From Streptococcus entericus DSM 14446 (GTDB lineage: Bacteria > Bacillota > Bacilli > Lactobacillales > Streptococcaceae), in the NCBI RefSeq assembly GCF_000380025.1, contig NZ_KB904155.1, positions 81,490 through 145,489 on the forward strand: a stretch of 64,000 nt of DNA, in the 5' to 3' direction. Each line of letters starts with the position of its first letter. The first letter of the stretch is position 1. The notes beneath the pieces were generated by a model, which was not told the DNA's origin, did not search any database, and saw only the letters and a program-made list of their open reading frames with translations. The translations under genes and the position numbers were made by a program. This document shows positions 15,879-27,105 of this stretch, in pieces.

Positions 15879-16679
15879 TTAGAGTTTCATCAGGGGGCTA
15901 GCGCTGTCTGGCGAGGTATCATAAATCTTGACCCCTGTGCCTGCGGCGATGTCCGCCTGCTGGAGGCTGGTCGTCATGGTTAGGTTGGCCAGTTCCTTGA
16001 TGTTATTTTCCTTGCTCAGGTGCCCGAGGTGGATACGCTTGGTGCGGTTGCCCAGCGTCCGAATCATGGCGGCAGCCCCATCTTCGTTGGAGAGATGTCC
16101 CTTATCCGAGAGGATGCGCTGCTTGGTGCTCCAAGGATAAGAGCCCGCACGCAAGATATTGATGTCGTGGTTAGACTCGATGAGGTAGGCATCTGCGTTT
16201 TCGATAATGCCTGCCATGCGGTCAGACACATAGCCCGTGTCCGTCAGCATGACAAAGCTTTTGTCGTCTTTCATGAAGCGGTAAAACTGTGGTGAGATGG
16301 CATCATGACTGACACCAAAACTTTCGATGTCCAAATCTCCAAAGGTCATCACCGTATTTTCTGCAAAAATATGCTTGTGCTCTAAATCAATCTTGCCAAG
16401 GGCTCCTTCCATCGCTGACCAGGTCTTGGCATTGGCATAGACATCCAACCCGTATTTCCTAGCCAGTACACCGACCCCGTGGATATGATCCTTGTGCTCA
16501 TGAGTGACAAAAATGGCATCTAAGTCTTCTGGTCTGCGGTCAATTTCCGCCAAAAGGCTCACAATCTTTTTCCCTGACAAGCCTGCATCAACCAAGAAAC
16601 GCTTCTTTGGCGTCTCCAAGTAGAAAGAGTTCCCTGTCGACCCCGACGCTAAAATACTATACTTAAATCCTTGTTCCAA
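15879..16679 (-). CDS. vicX: VicX (YycJ/WalJ) metallo-beta-lactamase fold hydrolase
   Basis: A 266-residue metal-dependent hydrolase always linked to the VicRK system; related proteins have been implicated in coordinating cell division or DNA processing. It opens with EQGFKYSILASGSTGNSFYL, has the metal motif VTHEHKDHIHGVG and a later aspartate/histidine set (MLTDTGYVSDR, GHLSNEDGA, HLGHLSKENN). I place the start at a TTG (16677-16679), about nine bases after GGAGGA, because this gives the family N-terminus; an upstream TTG at 16700 lies inside vicK and lacks spacing. It follows vicK by five bases. Confidence 0.9.
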   Translation of the reverse strand: MEQGFKYSILASGSTGNSFYLETPKKRFLVDAGLSGKKIVSLLAEIDRRPEDLDAIFVTHEHKDHIHGVGVLARKYGLDVYANAKTWSAMEGALGKIDLEHKHIFAENTVMTFGDLDIESFGVSHDAISPQFYRFMKDDKSFVMLTDTGYVSDRMAGIIENADAYLIESNHDINILRAGSYPWSTKQRILSDKGHLSNEDGAAAMIRTLGNRTKRIHLGHLSKENNIKELANLTMTTSLQQADIAAGTGVKIYDTSPDSASPLMKL

Positions 16680-16684
16680 AAAGG

Positions 16685-18034
16685 TCAATCCTCCTCCCAA
16701 TCATCCAGATCCAAAACAGTCGGATCCTTTTCATACGGCAAGACAATGGTAAATGTCGACCCTTTCCCATAATCACTTTTCGCCCAGATAAAGCCATCAT
16801 GGAGCTTGATGATTTCCTTGGCAATGGACAAGCCCAGACCTGTACCACCTTGCTCACGGCTTCTGGCGCGGTCAACACGGTAAAACCGGTCAAAAATTAA
16901 GGGCAAATCTTTCTTGGGAATCCCTAACCCTTCATCAGAAATCGAGACAATCAATTGACTGTCTGTTGTCTTCATCGACACCGTGATTTTACCACCATCA
17001 GGCGAGTACTTGATGGCGTTGTTCAAGATGTTTTCGATCACCTGTGTCATCTTGTCTGTATCAATCTCTATCCAAATTGAATTGATGGGATAATCCCGCA
17101 CCAGTTCATAAAATTTACCGCTGTTGGTCTGCTGATTTTTTATCAAATCAAATCGGTTCAAAATAGAGGTCATAAAGGCTGTAAAGTTAATCATCTCGAC
17201 ATCCAGCGCCGTGGCCTGGTTGTCAATACGTGACAAGGCGAGCAAATCAGAAATCATCCGCATCATGCGATTGGTTTCATTTAATGATACCTTGATAAAG
17301 TCTGGTGCCACCTCCTCGCGAAGAGCGCCTTCATCGAGGGCCTCCAGATAGGACTTGACCGAAGTCAAAGGGGTTCTCAACTCATGGCTAACATTAGACA
17401 CAAAGAGACGGCGTTCACGCTCCTCTCGGTCTTGGTCAGTCGTGTCATGAATCACCACAACAAGCCCTGAGATAAAGCCTGACTCTCTACGGTTGAGGGC
17501 AAAACGCAGCCGCAGAGCGATAAATTCGCCAAATTCGTTACGACGGCGAATGGTCACTGTTGGGGTCTTTGACACCAAATCATGGTAGGTATAGCGCTGA
17601 TCATGGTCAAACAGGTCAACAATATTCATCTTCAGCGCTGCTTCTTTACTCAGATTGAGGTGACGTTGAGCCATCTGGTTAATCATGATGATTTGTCCGG
17701 AACGATTGGTCGCCAAAACCCCATCTGTCATGTAGGACAAAATAGAGGATAGGCGGTTCTTTTCCTGCGACAAATTTTCATGGTTGGCATGCAGAACATC
17801 TGACAGGTCGTTGAGCTGCGTAGCCAACTCCCCTAGACCTGACTTACTCTTGACATCAAGCACGTCTGCGTAATTTCCCTTGATCAGGGAATCAACTTTT
17901 TTATTTATTTTTTTGATGAGCTGCGCTTCATGGTACTCTCGCATGGCCAAATAAAAGAAATAAAGCGCAACCAGCCCCAACAAGGCAAGTAGGGTAAATT
18001 CAAATAAATTCAGGTTTTCAATCACATCAGTCAT
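16685..18034 (-). CDS. vicK: Sensor histidine kinase VicK (WalK)
   Basis: A 449-residue kinase of the essential-type Vic/Wal system controlling cell-wall metabolism. It has one transmembrane segment (about 10-32) with almost no extracellular part, the streptococcal hallmark. A HAMP region follows, then a PAS domain (about 95-205), the dimerisation/phosphoacceptor motif [20 protein letters not shown] with H217, and an ATPase domain with [21 protein letters not shown] and [10 protein letters not shown]. It overlaps vicR by eight bases and ends just before vicX. Confidence 0.97.
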   Translation of the reverse strand: MTDVIENLNLFEFTLLALLGLVALYFFYLAMREYHEAQLIKKINKKVDSLIKGNYADVLDVKSKSGLGELATQLNDLSDVLHANHENLSQEKNRLSSILSYMTDGVLATNRSGQIIMINQMAQRHLNLSKEAALKMNIVDLFDHDQRYTYHDLVSKTPTVTIRRRNEFGEFIALRLRFALNRRESGFISGLVVVIHDTTDQDREERERRLFVSNVSHELRTPLTSVKSYLEALDEGALREEVAPDFIKVSLNETNRMMRMISDLLALSRIDNQATALDVEMINFTAFMTSILNRFDLIKNQQTNSGKFYELVRDYPINSIWIEIDTDKMTQVIENILNNAIKYSPDGGKITVSMKTTDSQLIVSISDEGLGIPKKDLPLIFDRFYRVDRARSREQGGTGLGLSIAKEIIKLHDGFIWAKSDYGKGSTFTIVLPYEKDPTVLDLDDWEED

Positions 18035-18737
18035 AAGATTTCATGTAGTATCCAACACCACGTCTGGTTAAAATATATTCTGGTCGGCTTGGCTGATCTT
18101 CAATCTTTTCGCGCAAGCGACGAATGGTCACATCAACTGTACGCACATCGCCAAAATAATCATAGCCCCAGACCGTTTCAAGCAAATGCTCACGAGTCAT
18201 GACTTGACCAGCATGGTTAGCCAAGTGATGCAGGAGTTCAAATTCCCGGTGGGTTAAATCCAACTCTTGACCATGTTTTTTCGCCACAAAGGCATCTGGA
18301 ATGATTTCCAAGTCACCAACAACAATTGTTTTACGACCACCAACAACCGTTTCTTCAGTCACCGCAGCTCCGATGGTTTCGGAACGGCGTAAATGGGCCT
18401 TGACCCTAGCTAACAACTCCCGATTGGAAAAGGGCTTGGTCACATAATCATCTGCTCCGATTTCCAAACCGATGACCTTATCAAACTCGCTATCTTTCGC
18501 TGAGAGCATGATAATCGGGAGATGGCTGGTTTTCCGAATGGCCTTGGCCACTTCGAGACCATCAAGTTCTGGCAACATCAGGTCTAAAATGACTAAATCA
18601 GGTTTCTCCTCTTCAAACAAGGTCACAGCTGTCCGTCCGTCGTAAGCAGTGACTGTCTCATATCCTTCCTTGGTCAAGTTAAATTTGATAATATCTGAAA
18701 TCGGGCGTTCATCATCTACAATCAGTATTTTTTTCAT
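18027..18737 (-). CDS. vicR: Response regulator VicR (WalR)
   Basis: A 236-residue OmpR/PhoB-type regulator. The receiver domain has D9/D10, the phosphoacceptor D52 in [13 protein letters not shown] and K102 in YVTKPFS. The C-terminal winged-helix domain has [19 protein letters not shown] and [13 protein letters not shown]. VicR regulates peptidoglycan hydrolase and surface genes in streptococci. It is the first gene of vicR-vicK-vicX, with an extended -10 promoter and a GAGGATACC ribosome-binding region before the ATG. Confidence 0.97.
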   Translation of the reverse strand: MKKILIVDDERPISDIIKFNLTKEGYETVTAYDGRTAVTLFEEEKPDLVILDLMLPELDGLEVAKAIRKTSHLPIIMLSAKDSEFDKVIGLEIGADDYVTKPFSNRELLARVKAHLRRSETIGAAVTEETVVGGRKTIVVGDLEIIPDAFVAKKHGQELDLTHREFELLHHLANHAGQVMTREHLLETVWGYDYFGDVRTVDVTIRRLREKIEDQPSRPEYILTRRGVGYYMKSYD

Positions 18738-18780
18738 GCGGTATCCTCGTTTCTCTCATTAACAGTTTAACGCTGTTTTG

Positions 18781-18786
18781 ATTATA
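18781..18786 (-). promoter_or_regulatory. Extended -10 promoter of vicRKX
   Basis: The minus strand has TTGATATAATC about 45 bases before the vicR ATG, giving TGn plus a perfect TATAAT. An imperfect AACAG/CTGTT repeat lies in the leader. Confidence 0.6.
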
Positions 18787-18949
18787 TCAAAAATTCCAAC
18801 AGATGGGAAACGTTAAGTTGTACCTAGTATAGTCCCTCAACCTTAAATAAAAAATAAAGTCCAAACGTTTAACTTTTTAGAGAGGCACGCCTCACTGTTG
18901 CTATTCTAAAGCAACGTCTGTCGTCCATGACTTGGTTCTACAATACATC
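18787..18949. other. Non-coding spacer between vicR and glgP
   Basis: No gene is seen. The stretch contains two small perfect hairpins, GAGGC/GCCTC near 18882-18893 and GTTGCT/AGCAAC near 18897-18915, of unknown purpose. They lie beyond the glgP terminator and upstream of the vicR promoter. Confidence 0.4.
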
Positions 18950-18974
18950 AAAAGCCAGCACTAGGCTGACTTTT
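18950..18974 (-). terminator. Terminator of the glycogen operon
   Basis: AAAAG-CAGC/GCTG-CTTTT stem directly after the glgP stop on the minus strand, with a short T-rich tail. Confidence 0.65.
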
Positions 18975-18977
18975 AGA

Positions 18978-21389
18978 CTATTTCTCCAAGTTCCAAATCT
19001 CCTCAGCATACTGGGTGATGGTGTCATCGGAGGTAAATTTATCAGAAGTCGCAATGTTCATCAGGCTCATGCGTGACCAGGTCTTCTTGTCACGATAGAG
19101 GGCATCAATGCGCTCCTGCGCTGCCACGTAGGACGCAAAATCTTCCAGCAAGAAATACTCATCGTTATGGGTAATCAGAGCATCGTAAATCTCGCCACCT
19201 TCTCGCTGACTGTTTGGAATCGTCCCATTGACAAAGGTATCGACCACACGGCGTAGGACAGGATTATTCTCATAAACCCCACGGGCGTAGTAGTCATGAG
19301 CCGCGTAGTGCGCGTAAACTTCGTCCTTGGTCATACCAAAGATGACAATGTTGTCATCGCCACACTCGTCCTTGATTTCGATATTAGCGCCATCAAGGGT
19401 CGCCAGGGTCACCGCACCTGTCATCATGAATTTCATGTTTGAGGTTCCAGAAGCTTCCTTAGAGGCTAAGGAAATCTGCTCTGACACATCCGCTGCTGGG
19501 ATAATCAGTTCAGCCAAGCTGACGTTGTAGTTTTCAAGGAAAACCACCTTAAGTTTGCCATTAAGGCTGGTATCATTGTTGATGAGGTTAGCCAATTCAT
19601 TGATGAGCTTGATAACAGACTTAGCAAAGTGATAGCCAGGCGCTGCTTTGGCACCGAAAATGAAGACACGAGGCACCATGTCCTTGTCTGGGTTGTCTTT
19701 CAAGTCATGATAGAGTTTGATGATATGAAGGACATTGAGCAACTGGCGCTTGTAGGCATGGAGACGCTTGACCTGCACATCAAAGATGGCATCTGTCGAC
19801 ACCTCAACACCTGTTGTCTCTTTGATATAAGCTGCTAGACGAGCCTTGGCCTGCTGCTTGACCTGATAGAAGGTGTCAAGCACAGCCTCATCATCAGCAA
19901 AGGCAGTTAATTTTCTGAGCTCGTGAATGTCCGTGCGCCAGCCATGACCAATGGTTTCATCAATGGCAGCAGACAACTCAGGTGCCGCAATTTGCGTCCA
20001 GCGGCGCTGCACGATACCGTTGGTCTTGTTGTTAAACTTCTCAGGATACAGCAAATAGAAATCGCGCAAGGTATCCTCAGTTAGCAGGTCTGAATGGAGC
20101 TTGGCTACACCGTTAACCGAATGCCCACCAATGATAGCCAAATGCGCCATGTGGACCTGACCGTCACGAATGATGCGTGTGCGGTTGATTAAGTCCGTAT
20201 CGCGACCCAGACCAGCTTGTTCTGCGACAAAACGGTTATCAATCTCGTGGATAATCTGGGTAATCCGTGGAAGAACCTCTGCAAAGAGACCGGCATCCCA
20301 TTTTTCCAAGGCTTCAGCCAGGATGGTGTGGTTGGTATAGCTCATGGTTTTGACGGTCGTTGCCCAAGCCAAATCCCACTCCAAGCCATACTCATCAATC
20401 AAAAGACGCATGAACTCAGCTGGTGCAACCGCAGGGTGGGTGTCGTTGATGTGGACAGAAACTTTTTCATGGATAGCTTCCAGTGGCAAGCCCTGCTTGA
20501 GATAGGACTTGATGATGGTTTGAAGACCAGCTGATGTCATGAAATACTCTTGCGTTAAACGGAGCTTCTTGCCCTCGATGCTGCTGTCCTCAGGATAGAG
20601 CACTGCAGTGATGTCCTTAACCCGACGACGGCTCTCGATGGTTGGGTAGTGGAGTTCCTCTTCCTCAGGGATTTCGACATCCCAGAGGCGCAAGTTGTTG
20701 ACCACGCCGTTTTGGAAGCCAATCTGAGGTACATCGTAAGGCACAGCACGCAGGGTCTGGGCATTTTCATAAACAGGCTTAAACTTGCCCTTGTCGTCCA
20801 TTTGCAGGTAGACATTGCCGTAGATTTTGACATCAACAATGTCGTGATCCTGACGGACTTCCCAGACGTTACCAATTGACCCAAACCAAGTATCTGGCAA
20901 CTCTACCTGATAACCATCAACAATTCGTTGCTTAAAGAGACCATAGCGATAGCGGAGACCATTACCAAAACCTGGATAGCCTGTGGTCGCTAGGGAATCC
21001 ATGAAGGCCGCTGCCAGACGCCCAAGACCACCGTTACCGATCGCCATGTCGTGCTCAGCATTTTTCACCGCATCAAAATCAATCCCTAGCTCGTTAAAAC
21101 CTGCCTTAACTGTGTCTAAAATCCCCAAGTTTAGCAAGTTTGTCTCCAGCATCCGTCCTGGCAAGAATTCAATGGAGAAATAGTAAGCAATTTTTTGTTG
21201 CTTATCAACCAATTCCTGTTTGCGATTAAGCCATGGACGCGTCGCATATTTGCGCACCACTCGCGCTAAGGCGACAAAAAGTTCTGATGGCGTCGCCGTT
21301 GCCACCTTGATGGCATTTTCCTGATGGAGTTTATCCTTGAAATCACGGACAAACTGGTCCACCGTCAGATCGTTTTCAAAAAAAGTCAT
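18978..21389 (-). CDS. glgP: Glycogen phosphorylase
   Basis: An 803-residue PLP-dependent alpha-glucan phosphorylase releasing glucose-1-phosphate from glycogen. The N-terminal half has AYYFSIEFLPGRMLETNLLN and GNGGLGRLAAAFMDSLAT. The pyridoxal lysine is in GTSNMKFMMTGAVTLATLDGA, preceded by VSLAELIIPAADVSEQISLA. The length and last position in the glgB-C-D-A-P cluster identify it as GlgP rather than MalP. It starts 48 bases after glgA; that spacer carries one exact copy of the dispersed decamer ATAGCAGAGC. It completes a set for making and degrading storage polysaccharide. Confidence 0.95.
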   Translation of the reverse strand: MTFFENDLTVDQFVRDFKDKLHQENAIKVATATPSELFVALARVVRKYATRPWLNRKQELVDKQQKIAYYFSIEFLPGRMLETNLLNLGILDTVKAGFNELGIDFDAVKNAEHDMAIGNGGLGRLAAAFMDSLATTGYPGFGNGLRYRYGLFKQRIVDGYQVELPDTWFGSIGNVWEVRQDHDIVDVKIYGNVYLQMDDKGKFKPVYENAQTLRAVPYDVPQIGFQNGVVNNLRLWDVEIPEEEELHYPTIESRRRVKDITAVLYPEDSSIEGKKLRLTQEYFMTSAGLQTIIKSYLKQGLPLEAIHEKVSVHINDTHPAVAPAEFMRLLIDEYGLEWDLAWATTVKTMSYTNHTILAEALEKWDAGLFAEVLPRITQIIHEIDNRFVAEQAGLGRDTDLINRTRIIRDGQVHMAHLAIIGGHSVNGVAKLHSDLLTEDTLRDFYLLYPEKFNNKTNGIVQRRWTQIAAPELSAAIDETIGHGWRTDIHELRKLTAFADDEAVLDTFYQVKQQAKARLAAYIKETTGVEVSTDAIFDVQVKRLHAYKRQLLNVLHIIKLYHDLKDNPDKDMVPRVFIFGAKAAPGYHFAKSVIKLINELANLINNDTSLNGKLKVVFLENYNVSLAELIIPAADVSEQISLASKEASGTSNMKFMMTGAVTLATLDGANIEIKDECGDDNIVIFGMTKDEVYAHYAAHDYYARGVYENNPVLRRVVDTFVNGTIPNSQREGGEIYDALITHNDEYFLLEDFASYVAAQERIDALYRDKKTWSRMSLMNIATSDKFTSDDTITQYAEEIWNLEK

Positions 21390-21437
21390 GTGTTTTAAGT
21401 ATCCTTTTTATTTTTTTGGCAATAGCAGAGCAGACGT

Positions 21438-22865
21438 TTACAATTGCTCATATAAGTTGATGTAGGCTAGGCTAGCTGTCTCCCATGAAAAGTCCTGAGA
21501 CATGGCTGACTGCTGTAATGTCGCCCAGTCATCTTGACGATTATAATATACCTCTAGGGCATTTTCAAGTGTTTTGGTCAGCAAATACCCTGAAAGCCCT
21601 TTAAAGGCGAACCCTGTCCCTGACTTGTCAAATTGGTTGTAAGGGATAACCGTGTCACGTAGACCGCCAACCTCATGCACCAAGGGCAGACTGCCGTAGC
21701 GCATGGCCATCATCTGAGAGAGACCACATGGTTCAAAGGCAGACGGCATGAGGAAGAGGTCGCTGGCCGCATAAATCTGCTGAGCCAATCCCAAATCAAA
21801 AGTAATATTAGCAGAGAGTTTATCTGGGTATTGCCCAGCAAACCAAGCGAAGGCCTGCTCAAAATCGGCATAACCTGTTCCCAAAAGGGCAATCTGCACA
21901 TCAAATTGCAGGATATGGTGCAGCTCGCTGACCACCACATCAAAGCCTTTTTGATCGGTCAAACGAGATACAACCCCAATCAGAGGAACATCTGCCCGCA
22001 CAGGCAGACCTAGTTTTTCCTGTAAGAGCGCCTTGTTTGTCGCCTTACCAGATAGGTCTCCTGCGGAGAAGTGTGCAGGCAGGTGCGGGTCTGTCTCAGG
22101 GTTAATCAGATCAGTATCAATCCCATTGACAATGCCCGTCAACTTACCAGCTTCCATCCGCATGACCACATCCAAGCCCTTGCCGAACTCAGGAGTCATG
22201 ATTTCCTCCGCATAGGATGGAGAAACAGTCGTCACACGGTCAGCATAGAGCACCCCAGCCTTCATCCAGTTAAGGCAATCATTCCAGCGCAAGGTGCCAT
22301 CCTCATAACGCTCAGCACCAACCCCAAACAAGTCTCCCAGCATGGCAGGGTCAAACTGCCCTTGGAACTCGATATTGTGAATGGTGAACACCGTCTTAAT
22401 CCCACGGTAAGCGTCAATCCAGTGGTATTTTTCCTTGAGCAAATAAGGCAACATAGCAGTGTGATAGTCGTGGGCGTGGAGCACATCTGGGATGAAGCCG
22501 ACCTGCTCCATGGCTTCCAAGGCTGCCAGTTGGAAGAAGGCAAAACGCTCACCATCGTCCCAGTCCCCATAAACCTTACCTCTAAAAAAATAATGTTGGT
22601 TATCAATAAAGTAGAAGGTCACCCCATCACGCACCAAACGCTTGATGCCAACATACTGACGACGCCAGCCAACTTGGGTGTAAAAATAGCAAACCTCCTC
22701 GACCTGATCGCCAAATTTACCTGCCACCACGTCGTAGTAAGGTAACATCACCGCCACCTCGTGCCCATGCTGAACAAGAGATTTAGGCAATGCCCCAATG
22801 ACATCGCCTAAGCCTCCTGTCTTGGCAAAAGGTGCTCCTTCTGCCGCGACAAATAATAATTTCAT
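21438..22865 (-). CDS. glgA: Glycogen synthase (ADP-glucose)
   Basis: A 475-residue GT5 glucosyltransferase extending alpha-1,4-glucan from ADP-glucose. The ADP-glucose-binding [14 protein letters not shown] is at residues 15-28. [13 protein letters not shown], the VSPSYAEEI segment and the C-terminal [20 protein letters not shown] with GGLRDTV are diagnostic. Its ATG overlaps the glgD stop by four bases, indicating coupled translation and probably balanced production with the ADP-glucose pyrophosphorylase subunits. Confidence 0.96.
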   Translation of the reverse strand: MKLLFVAAEGAPFAKTGGLGDVIGALPKSLVQHGHEVAVMLPYYDVVAGKFGDQVEEVCYFYTQVGWRRQYVGIKRLVRDGVTFYFIDNQHYFFRGKVYGDWDDGERFAFFQLAALEAMEQVGFIPDVLHAHDYHTAMLPYLLKEKYHWIDAYRGIKTVFTIHNIEFQGQFDPAMLGDLFGVGAERYEDGTLRWNDCLNWMKAGVLYADRVTTVSPSYAEEIMTPEFGKGLDVVMRMEAGKLTGIVNGIDTDLINPETDPHLPAHFSAGDLSGKATNKALLQEKLGLPVRADVPLIGVVSRLTDQKGFDVVVSELHHILQFDVQIALLGTGYADFEQAFAWFAGQYPDKLSANITFDLGLAQQIYAASDLFLMPSAFEPCGLSQMMAMRYGSLPLVHEVGGLRDTVIPYNQFDKSGTGFAFKGLSGYLLTKTLENALEVYYNRQDDWATLQQSAMSQDFSWETASLAYINLYEQL

Positions 22866-23995
22866 CCGATAATGTCTCCTGTGATTTCTTGACCCTTACC
22901 GATAACAATCGGATTATCCTTGGTACCACGAATAGTCACGCCAGCCGGAATAGTGACAGACTTATCAATAATGGCATACTCAACCCTTGCCCCAGCTTCG
23001 ATGGTGACCTTTGGAAAAACCACTGAGTGAGCGATACGAGCACCTTTTTCCACACGGCAAGACCGAGACACGATGGAATGGTCAACCTCACCAGCAATAA
23101 TGCTACCAGAGGCAAATTGGGAATTGGTCACCTTAGAGCCGTCTGCAAAATAAGTCGCCTCTTCGTTTTTCACTTTGGTATACACTTTTTGATTAGTGTA
23201 GAGGAGTGAGTGGAATTTCTGCGGATCCAGCATGTCCATGTTAGCCTTATAATAAGACTGGACGGAGCTAATATTGGACAGGTAGCCAGTGTATTCAAAA
23301 GCCAGAGCTTTTTCAGACACAATCAGCTCGCGCAAGAGGAAGCGGAGCTTCTTCGGATTGTCCTTTTTAGCTTCCTCTTCCATCTTTTCAATCAACCAAG
23401 GCGTGTTAACGACATAAATGTCAGCTGACATATTTTGCGTTTCAACCGTGGCATCATTGGTTTCGATACCAACAACGTTGTCCCCCTCATCGATGGTCAA
23501 GATGGCATTGGCATCCGAACGAGCCTCTTTTGGCAATTTTTTGTAAACGACCGTGATATTGCGCTTATTGACATTGTGGAGGTGAAGCACACCTTCAAGA
23601 TTGATGTTGCTGAGGATATCACAGGACATGTAGACCGTCTGGTCAGAGCCTGACCGCTTGAGGTAGGTCAAAATCTGCTCATAGTAGTCCTTGTCCGTCG
23701 TCTCGCTGGCCACATCTGTCTGGTAGAAGCCTAGGAAGTAATGGCTGAGCAGGGTATTTAATCCCCACTCCCGACCAGAGCGGATATGGTCAAAGACTGA
23801 GCGAATGTTTTGCCCACGGAAAATGCCGTACACACTGCGAATACCTGCGTTAGCCAGTGTTGAGAGCTGGAAGTCAATCAGGCGGTATTTGCCGTCAAAT
23901 GGCAGAGCAGCCAGAGGACGGTTGTCTGTCAAACTGCCCATGTCTGGGTAGCCAACCGCATTGCCTAAAATCGCTGAATACTTATCAATCTTCAT
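22862..23995 (-). CDS. glgD: Glucose-1-phosphate adenylyltransferase, GlgD regulatory-type subunit
   Basis: A 377-residue homologue of GlgC forming the second subunit of ADP-glucose pyrophosphorylase in Firmicutes. It keeps the fold markers [20 protein letters not shown] and the C-terminal left-handed helix ([20 protein letters not shown]), but the N-terminal catalytic GGQGTRL loop is replaced by [16 protein letters not shown]. It is therefore expected to modulate GlgC rather than catalyse alone. It overlaps glgC by 11 bases and glgA by four. Confidence 0.95.
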   Translation of the reverse strand: MKIDKYSAILGNAVGYPDMGSLTDNRPLAALPFDGKYRLIDFQLSTLANAGIRSVYGIFRGQNIRSVFDHIRSGREWGLNTLLSHYFLGFYQTDVASETTDKDYYEQILTYLKRSGSDQTVYMSCDILSNINLEGVLHLHNVNKRNITVVYKKLPKEARSDANAILTIDEGDNVVGIETNDATVETQNMSADIYVVNTPWLIEKMEEEAKKDNPKKLRFLLRELIVSEKALAFEYTGYLSNISSVQSYYKANMDMLDPQKFHSLLYTNQKVYTKVKNEEATYFADGSKVTNSQFASGSIIAGEVDHSIVSRSCRVEKGARIAHSVVFPKVTIEAGARVEYAIIDKSVTIPAGVTIRGTKDNPIVIGKGQEITGDIIG

Positions 23996-25124
23996 TTGGA
24001 ATACCTACTTTCTCATCGTAACCCACTACTTGCACCTCGTCTGTCCCATCAATCACAACACCGTCACTGATAATTGCTCCTTCTCCGATGATGGCACGAG
24101 TAATTTTTGCCCCTTTACCAATCTTAGCCCCGCTCATGATGAAGCTGTCCTTAATCTCAGCCCCTTCCTTGACCTGAACATTGGTTGACAAAATGGAGTG
24201 CTCGACGCTTCCTGCCACAAAGCAACCATCGACAACCAAAGAATCCTTGACACTGGCTGTCTCGGTGATAAAGTTTGGCGGTGCGATATGGTTTTTGGAG
24301 TAAATTTTCCATGAACGGTCACGGCTATCCAGTTCGTTGTCAACCGAAATGTACTCCATGTTAGCCTCCCAGAGGGATTCGATGGTGCCGACATCTTTCC
24401 AATAACCTGAGAAGTTATAGGTGTAAACCCGCTCACCAGACTCCAGATAGGCTGGGATGACATGCTGACCAAAGTCAGACATGTCGATATTGTTCTTTTC
24501 AGCAGAGACCAAAAGTTCACGCAGACGGGCCCAGTTGAAGATATAAATCCCCATGGAAGCCTTGGTTGATTTTGGCTGAGCTGGTTTTTCCTCGAACTCA
24601 ACGATACGGTCGTTGGAATCCGTGTTCATGATACCAAAACGGCTAGCTTCCTTAAGTGGTACATCGATAACCGCCACTGTCAGGCTGGCTTGATTGTCCT
24701 TGTGGGTCTGGAGCATGTCATCATAGTCCATCTTGTAGATGTGGTCACCTGACAGGATTAGGACATACTCTGGATTGATGCTGTCAATGTAGTCGATGTT
24801 TTGGTAAATCGCGTGGCTGGTACCTAGGAACCAACGGTTGCCCTCTGTAGCGGAGTAAGGTTGTAAGATGGTCGCTCCGCTATTGATGCCATCAAGTCCC
24901 CAAGAAGAACCGTTCCCAATATGGCTGTTGAGCGCCAAGGGCTGGTACTGGGTGATGACACCGACGTTGTTGATGCCAGAGTTGGCACAGTTAGACAGGG
25001 CGAAGTCGATAATGCGGTAGCGACCGCCAAATTGAACAGCAGGCTTGGCGATGCTTTGGGTCAACTTGCCGAGGCGCGTGCCTTGACCGCCTGCTAGAAT
25101 AAGGGCTAACATCTCATTTTTCAT
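23985..25124 (-). CDS. glgC: Glucose-1-phosphate adenylyltransferase, catalytic subunit
   Basis: A 379-residue enzyme making ADP-glucose from glucose-1-phosphate and ATP. It contains [46 protein letters not shown] and the glucose-phosphate site [10 protein letters not shown]. The C-terminal beta-helix carries hexapeptide repeats. The start at 25124 was chosen over a longer frame because GAGGAAA is correctly spaced and the protein then begins with the conserved [13 protein letters not shown]. It lies between glgB and glgD in the glycogen operon. Confidence 0.97.
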   Translation of the reverse strand: MKNEMLALILAGGQGTRLGKLTQSIAKPAVQFGGRYRIIDFALSNCANSGINNVGVITQYQPLALNSHIGNGSSWGLDGINSGATILQPYSATEGNRWFLGTSHAIYQNIDYIDSINPEYVLILSGDHIYKMDYDDMLQTHKDNQASLTVAVIDVPLKEASRFGIMNTDSNDRIVEFEEKPAQPKSTKASMGIYIFNWARLRELLVSAEKNNIDMSDFGQHVIPAYLESGERVYTYNFSGYWKDVGTIESLWEANMEYISVDNELDSRDRSWKIYSKNHIAPPNFITETASVKDSLVVDGCFVAGSVEHSILSTNVQVKEGAEIKDSFIMSGAKIGKGAKITRAIIGEGAIISDGVVIDGTDEVQVVGYDEKVGIPNED

Positions 25125-25152
25125 AGGTTTTTCCTCTTTTTTATTGTTTTTC

Positions 25153-27024
25153 TTATTGCTTTCTGTCCCTGCGCTTAACCTTCCAGATGGAAGCACCGAG
25201 GGCTGGGAGAGTGAAGCTAAGGGTATGGTGGTAATCTTTCCAGAGACCTTGTTGCGTTTTGGTTAGCGGATTATGCTCTTTCCATACACCACCATAGATT
25301 TCAAGTTCTGTATTGAAGACCTCTTCGTAAAGTCCTGCCACAGGGACACCAATGGTAAAGCCTGAACGTTCAACAGGTGCCATGTTAAAGACGCAAATCA
25401 AAAGCTCTCCTTTGGCATTTTTCCGAATAAAGGACAGGACAGACTCCGCACGGTTATCTGCATCGATAATCTCAAGTCCCTCATAACGGTCGTCAATCTG
25501 CCAGAGCACCTTGTTATCCTTGTAGAACTGATTGAGGGTACGTGTGAAGGCTTGCATCTTGGCATTCATCTCGTCCTCCAGATTGCTCCACTCCAGCTGG
25601 TAGTCGTGTTTCCACTCGAGAAACTGACCGAACTCGCTACCCATGAAGAGCAGTTTTTTCCCAGGGTGGCAAATTTGGTAGGTGTAGAGATTGCGCAGAC
25701 CAGCGAACTGGTTGTACCGATCACCGAACATCTTGTGCATAAGGCTCTTCTTGCCATGGACAACTTCATCGTGGGAAAAAGGCAGGACAAAGTTCTCATT
25801 GAAGCAATACATGAAGCTGAAGGTCACTAGATTGAACTCATGTTGTCGGTAAATGGGGTCCATCTCGTAAAAGCGGAGAATATCATTCATCCAGCCCATG
25901 TTCCACTTGTAGTCAAAACCAAGACCACCCTGCTCAATCGGCTGGGTAATCGGTGTCGCAGCGGTTGACTCCTCGGCAATCATCATGACATCAGGATGGC
26001 GTTCCTTTATAATCCGATTGAGTTTCTGCAAGAAAGCAATGCCTTCCAAATTATGGTTCCCACCGTCTTTGTTAGGCAGCCAAGGGCCATCATCGTAGTC
26101 TCGGTAGAGCATATTGCTAACCGCATCGACACGAATGCCATCAATGTGATAATGCTCAATCCAGTAAAGGGCTGAGGAAATCAGGAAGGACTGAACTTGA
26201 TGTTTCCCAAGGTCAAAGTTAAGCGCCCCCCAGCGGTAGTTGTTGGCCTCATGCTCCCCCTGATACTCAAAGGTCGGTGTCCCATCATAGTAGGCTAGGG
26301 CATCATCATTTCTGGTAAAATGCCCAGGCACCCAGTCAACCAAAACCCCAATATTGTGCTGGTGACAGGTGTCCACAAAGGCTTGAAAATCCTCAGGCGT
26401 CCCATAACTATGCTCAAAGGCAAAATAGCTCATGAGCTGGTAGCCCCAAGACGCGCCAAGCGGATGCGCCATCAGGGGCATAAACTCCACATGGGTGTAG
26501 TTCATCTCGGCCAGATAAGGGATTAACTCCGCCGTTAACTCCTTAAAAGTATAAGGCTTGCCCGTCTCGTCTTGTTTCCAAGACCCAGCATGCACCTCAT
26601 AAATATTGACCGGCCGCTCCTTAAAGCCCCAGCGCTTACGCCGCCCCATCCAGAGCCCATCACGCCACTTGTAGGTCCAATCGGTTTTGATAACCGCTGC
26701 CGTTCCTGGGCGTGCTTCCAGATAGCGGGCAAAAGGGTCGATTTTCTCCACCTGCGAGCCATCGCTACGCGTCACCAGATACTTGTAGAGTTGCCCCTCC
26801 TGCGCCTGCGTGCTCACAACCTCCCAGATACCTGCTTCATCTTTTGTCATGGGCAATGGCTGAGCTGTCCAGTCGGTAAAATCACCAATAACAGCAACGG
26901 ACTGCGCATTTGGTGCCCAAACTCGAAAGGCATAACCATCCCCCTCACGGTGAACCCCTAGAAAGTTCTGGGCATAGTACTGCTCACCTTGTCCAAAGAG
27001 CCATGTTATTTCTTGTTTACCCAA
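25153..27024 (-). CDS. glgB: 1,4-alpha-glucan branching enzyme
   Basis: A 623-residue GH13 branching enzyme. An N-terminal CBM48 domain ([19 protein letters not shown]) is followed by the barrel with [15 protein letters not shown] (nucleophile D300), MMIAEES (acid E351) and [22 protein letters not shown]13 all-beta domain ends the protein. The start is a TTG (27022-27024) preceded by AAGGAGG; no nearby ATG gives the conserved N-terminus. It is the first gene of the glgBCDAP operon, and a LacI-family-type palindrome lies just upstream. Confidence 0.96.
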   Translation of the reverse strand: MGKQEITWLFGQGEQYYAQNFLGVHREGDGYAFRVWAPNAQSVAVIGDFTDWTAQPLPMTKDEAGIWEVVSTQAQEGQLYKYLVTRSDGSQVEKIDPFARYLEARPGTAAVIKTDWTYKWRDGLWMGRRKRWGFKERPVNIYEVHAGSWKQDETGKPYTFKELTAELIPYLAEMNYTHVEFMPLMAHPLGASWGYQLMSYFAFEHSYGTPEDFQAFVDTCHQHNIGVLVDWVPGHFTRNDDALAYYDGTPTFEYQGEHEANNYRWGALNFDLGKHQVQSFLISSALYWIEHYHIDGIRVDAVSNMLYRDYDDGPWLPNKDGGNHNLEGIAFLQKLNRIIKERHPDVMMIAEESTAATPITQPIEQGGLGFDYKWNMGWMNDILRFYEMDPIYRQHEFNLVTFSFMYCFNENFVLPFSHDEVVHGKKSLMHKMFGDRYNQFAGLRNLYTYQICHPGKKLLFMGSEFGQFLEWKHDYQLEWSNLEDEMNAKMQAFTRTLNQFYKDNKVLWQIDDRYEGLEIIDADNRAESVLSFIRKNAKGELLICVFNMAPVERSGFTIGVPVAGLYEEVFNTELEIYGGVWKEHNPLTKTQQGLWKDYHHTLSFTLPALGASIWKVKRRDRKQ

Positions 27025-27044
27025 ATAAACCCCTCCTTCTAATC

Positions 27045-27060
27045 TGTCAAACGTTTGACA
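27045..27060. promoter_or_regulatory. LacI-family operator (MalR/CcpA-like) upstream of glgB
   Basis: TGTCAAACGTTTGACA is a perfect 16-bp palindrome with the AACGTT centre bound by LacI-family regulators. It sits between an AT-rich -10-like TAGAAT/AATAAT stretch and the glgB ribosome-binding site. Its arms differ from the relaxed cre consensus, so a dedicated sugar repressor such as a MalR homologue is as likely as CcpA. Confidence 0.65.
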
Positions 27061-27071
27061 TTATTCTAAAA

Positions 27072-27105
27072 AACAAAAACCAACCCTTAAAAAAGGATTA
27101 GTTTT
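27072..27105 (-). terminator. Terminator after pulA
   Basis: AAAACTAATCC/GGGTTGGTTTT arms overlap the pulA stop codon and are followed on the minus strand by a long T-rich run. It separates the ligA-dagK-pulA transcript from the glg operon. Confidence 0.75.

Noticed and set aside
22071..22745. Long plus-strand frame opposite glgA
   Set aside because: No ribosome-binding site, codon pattern follows the complementary glgA strand, and glgA motifs are intact.
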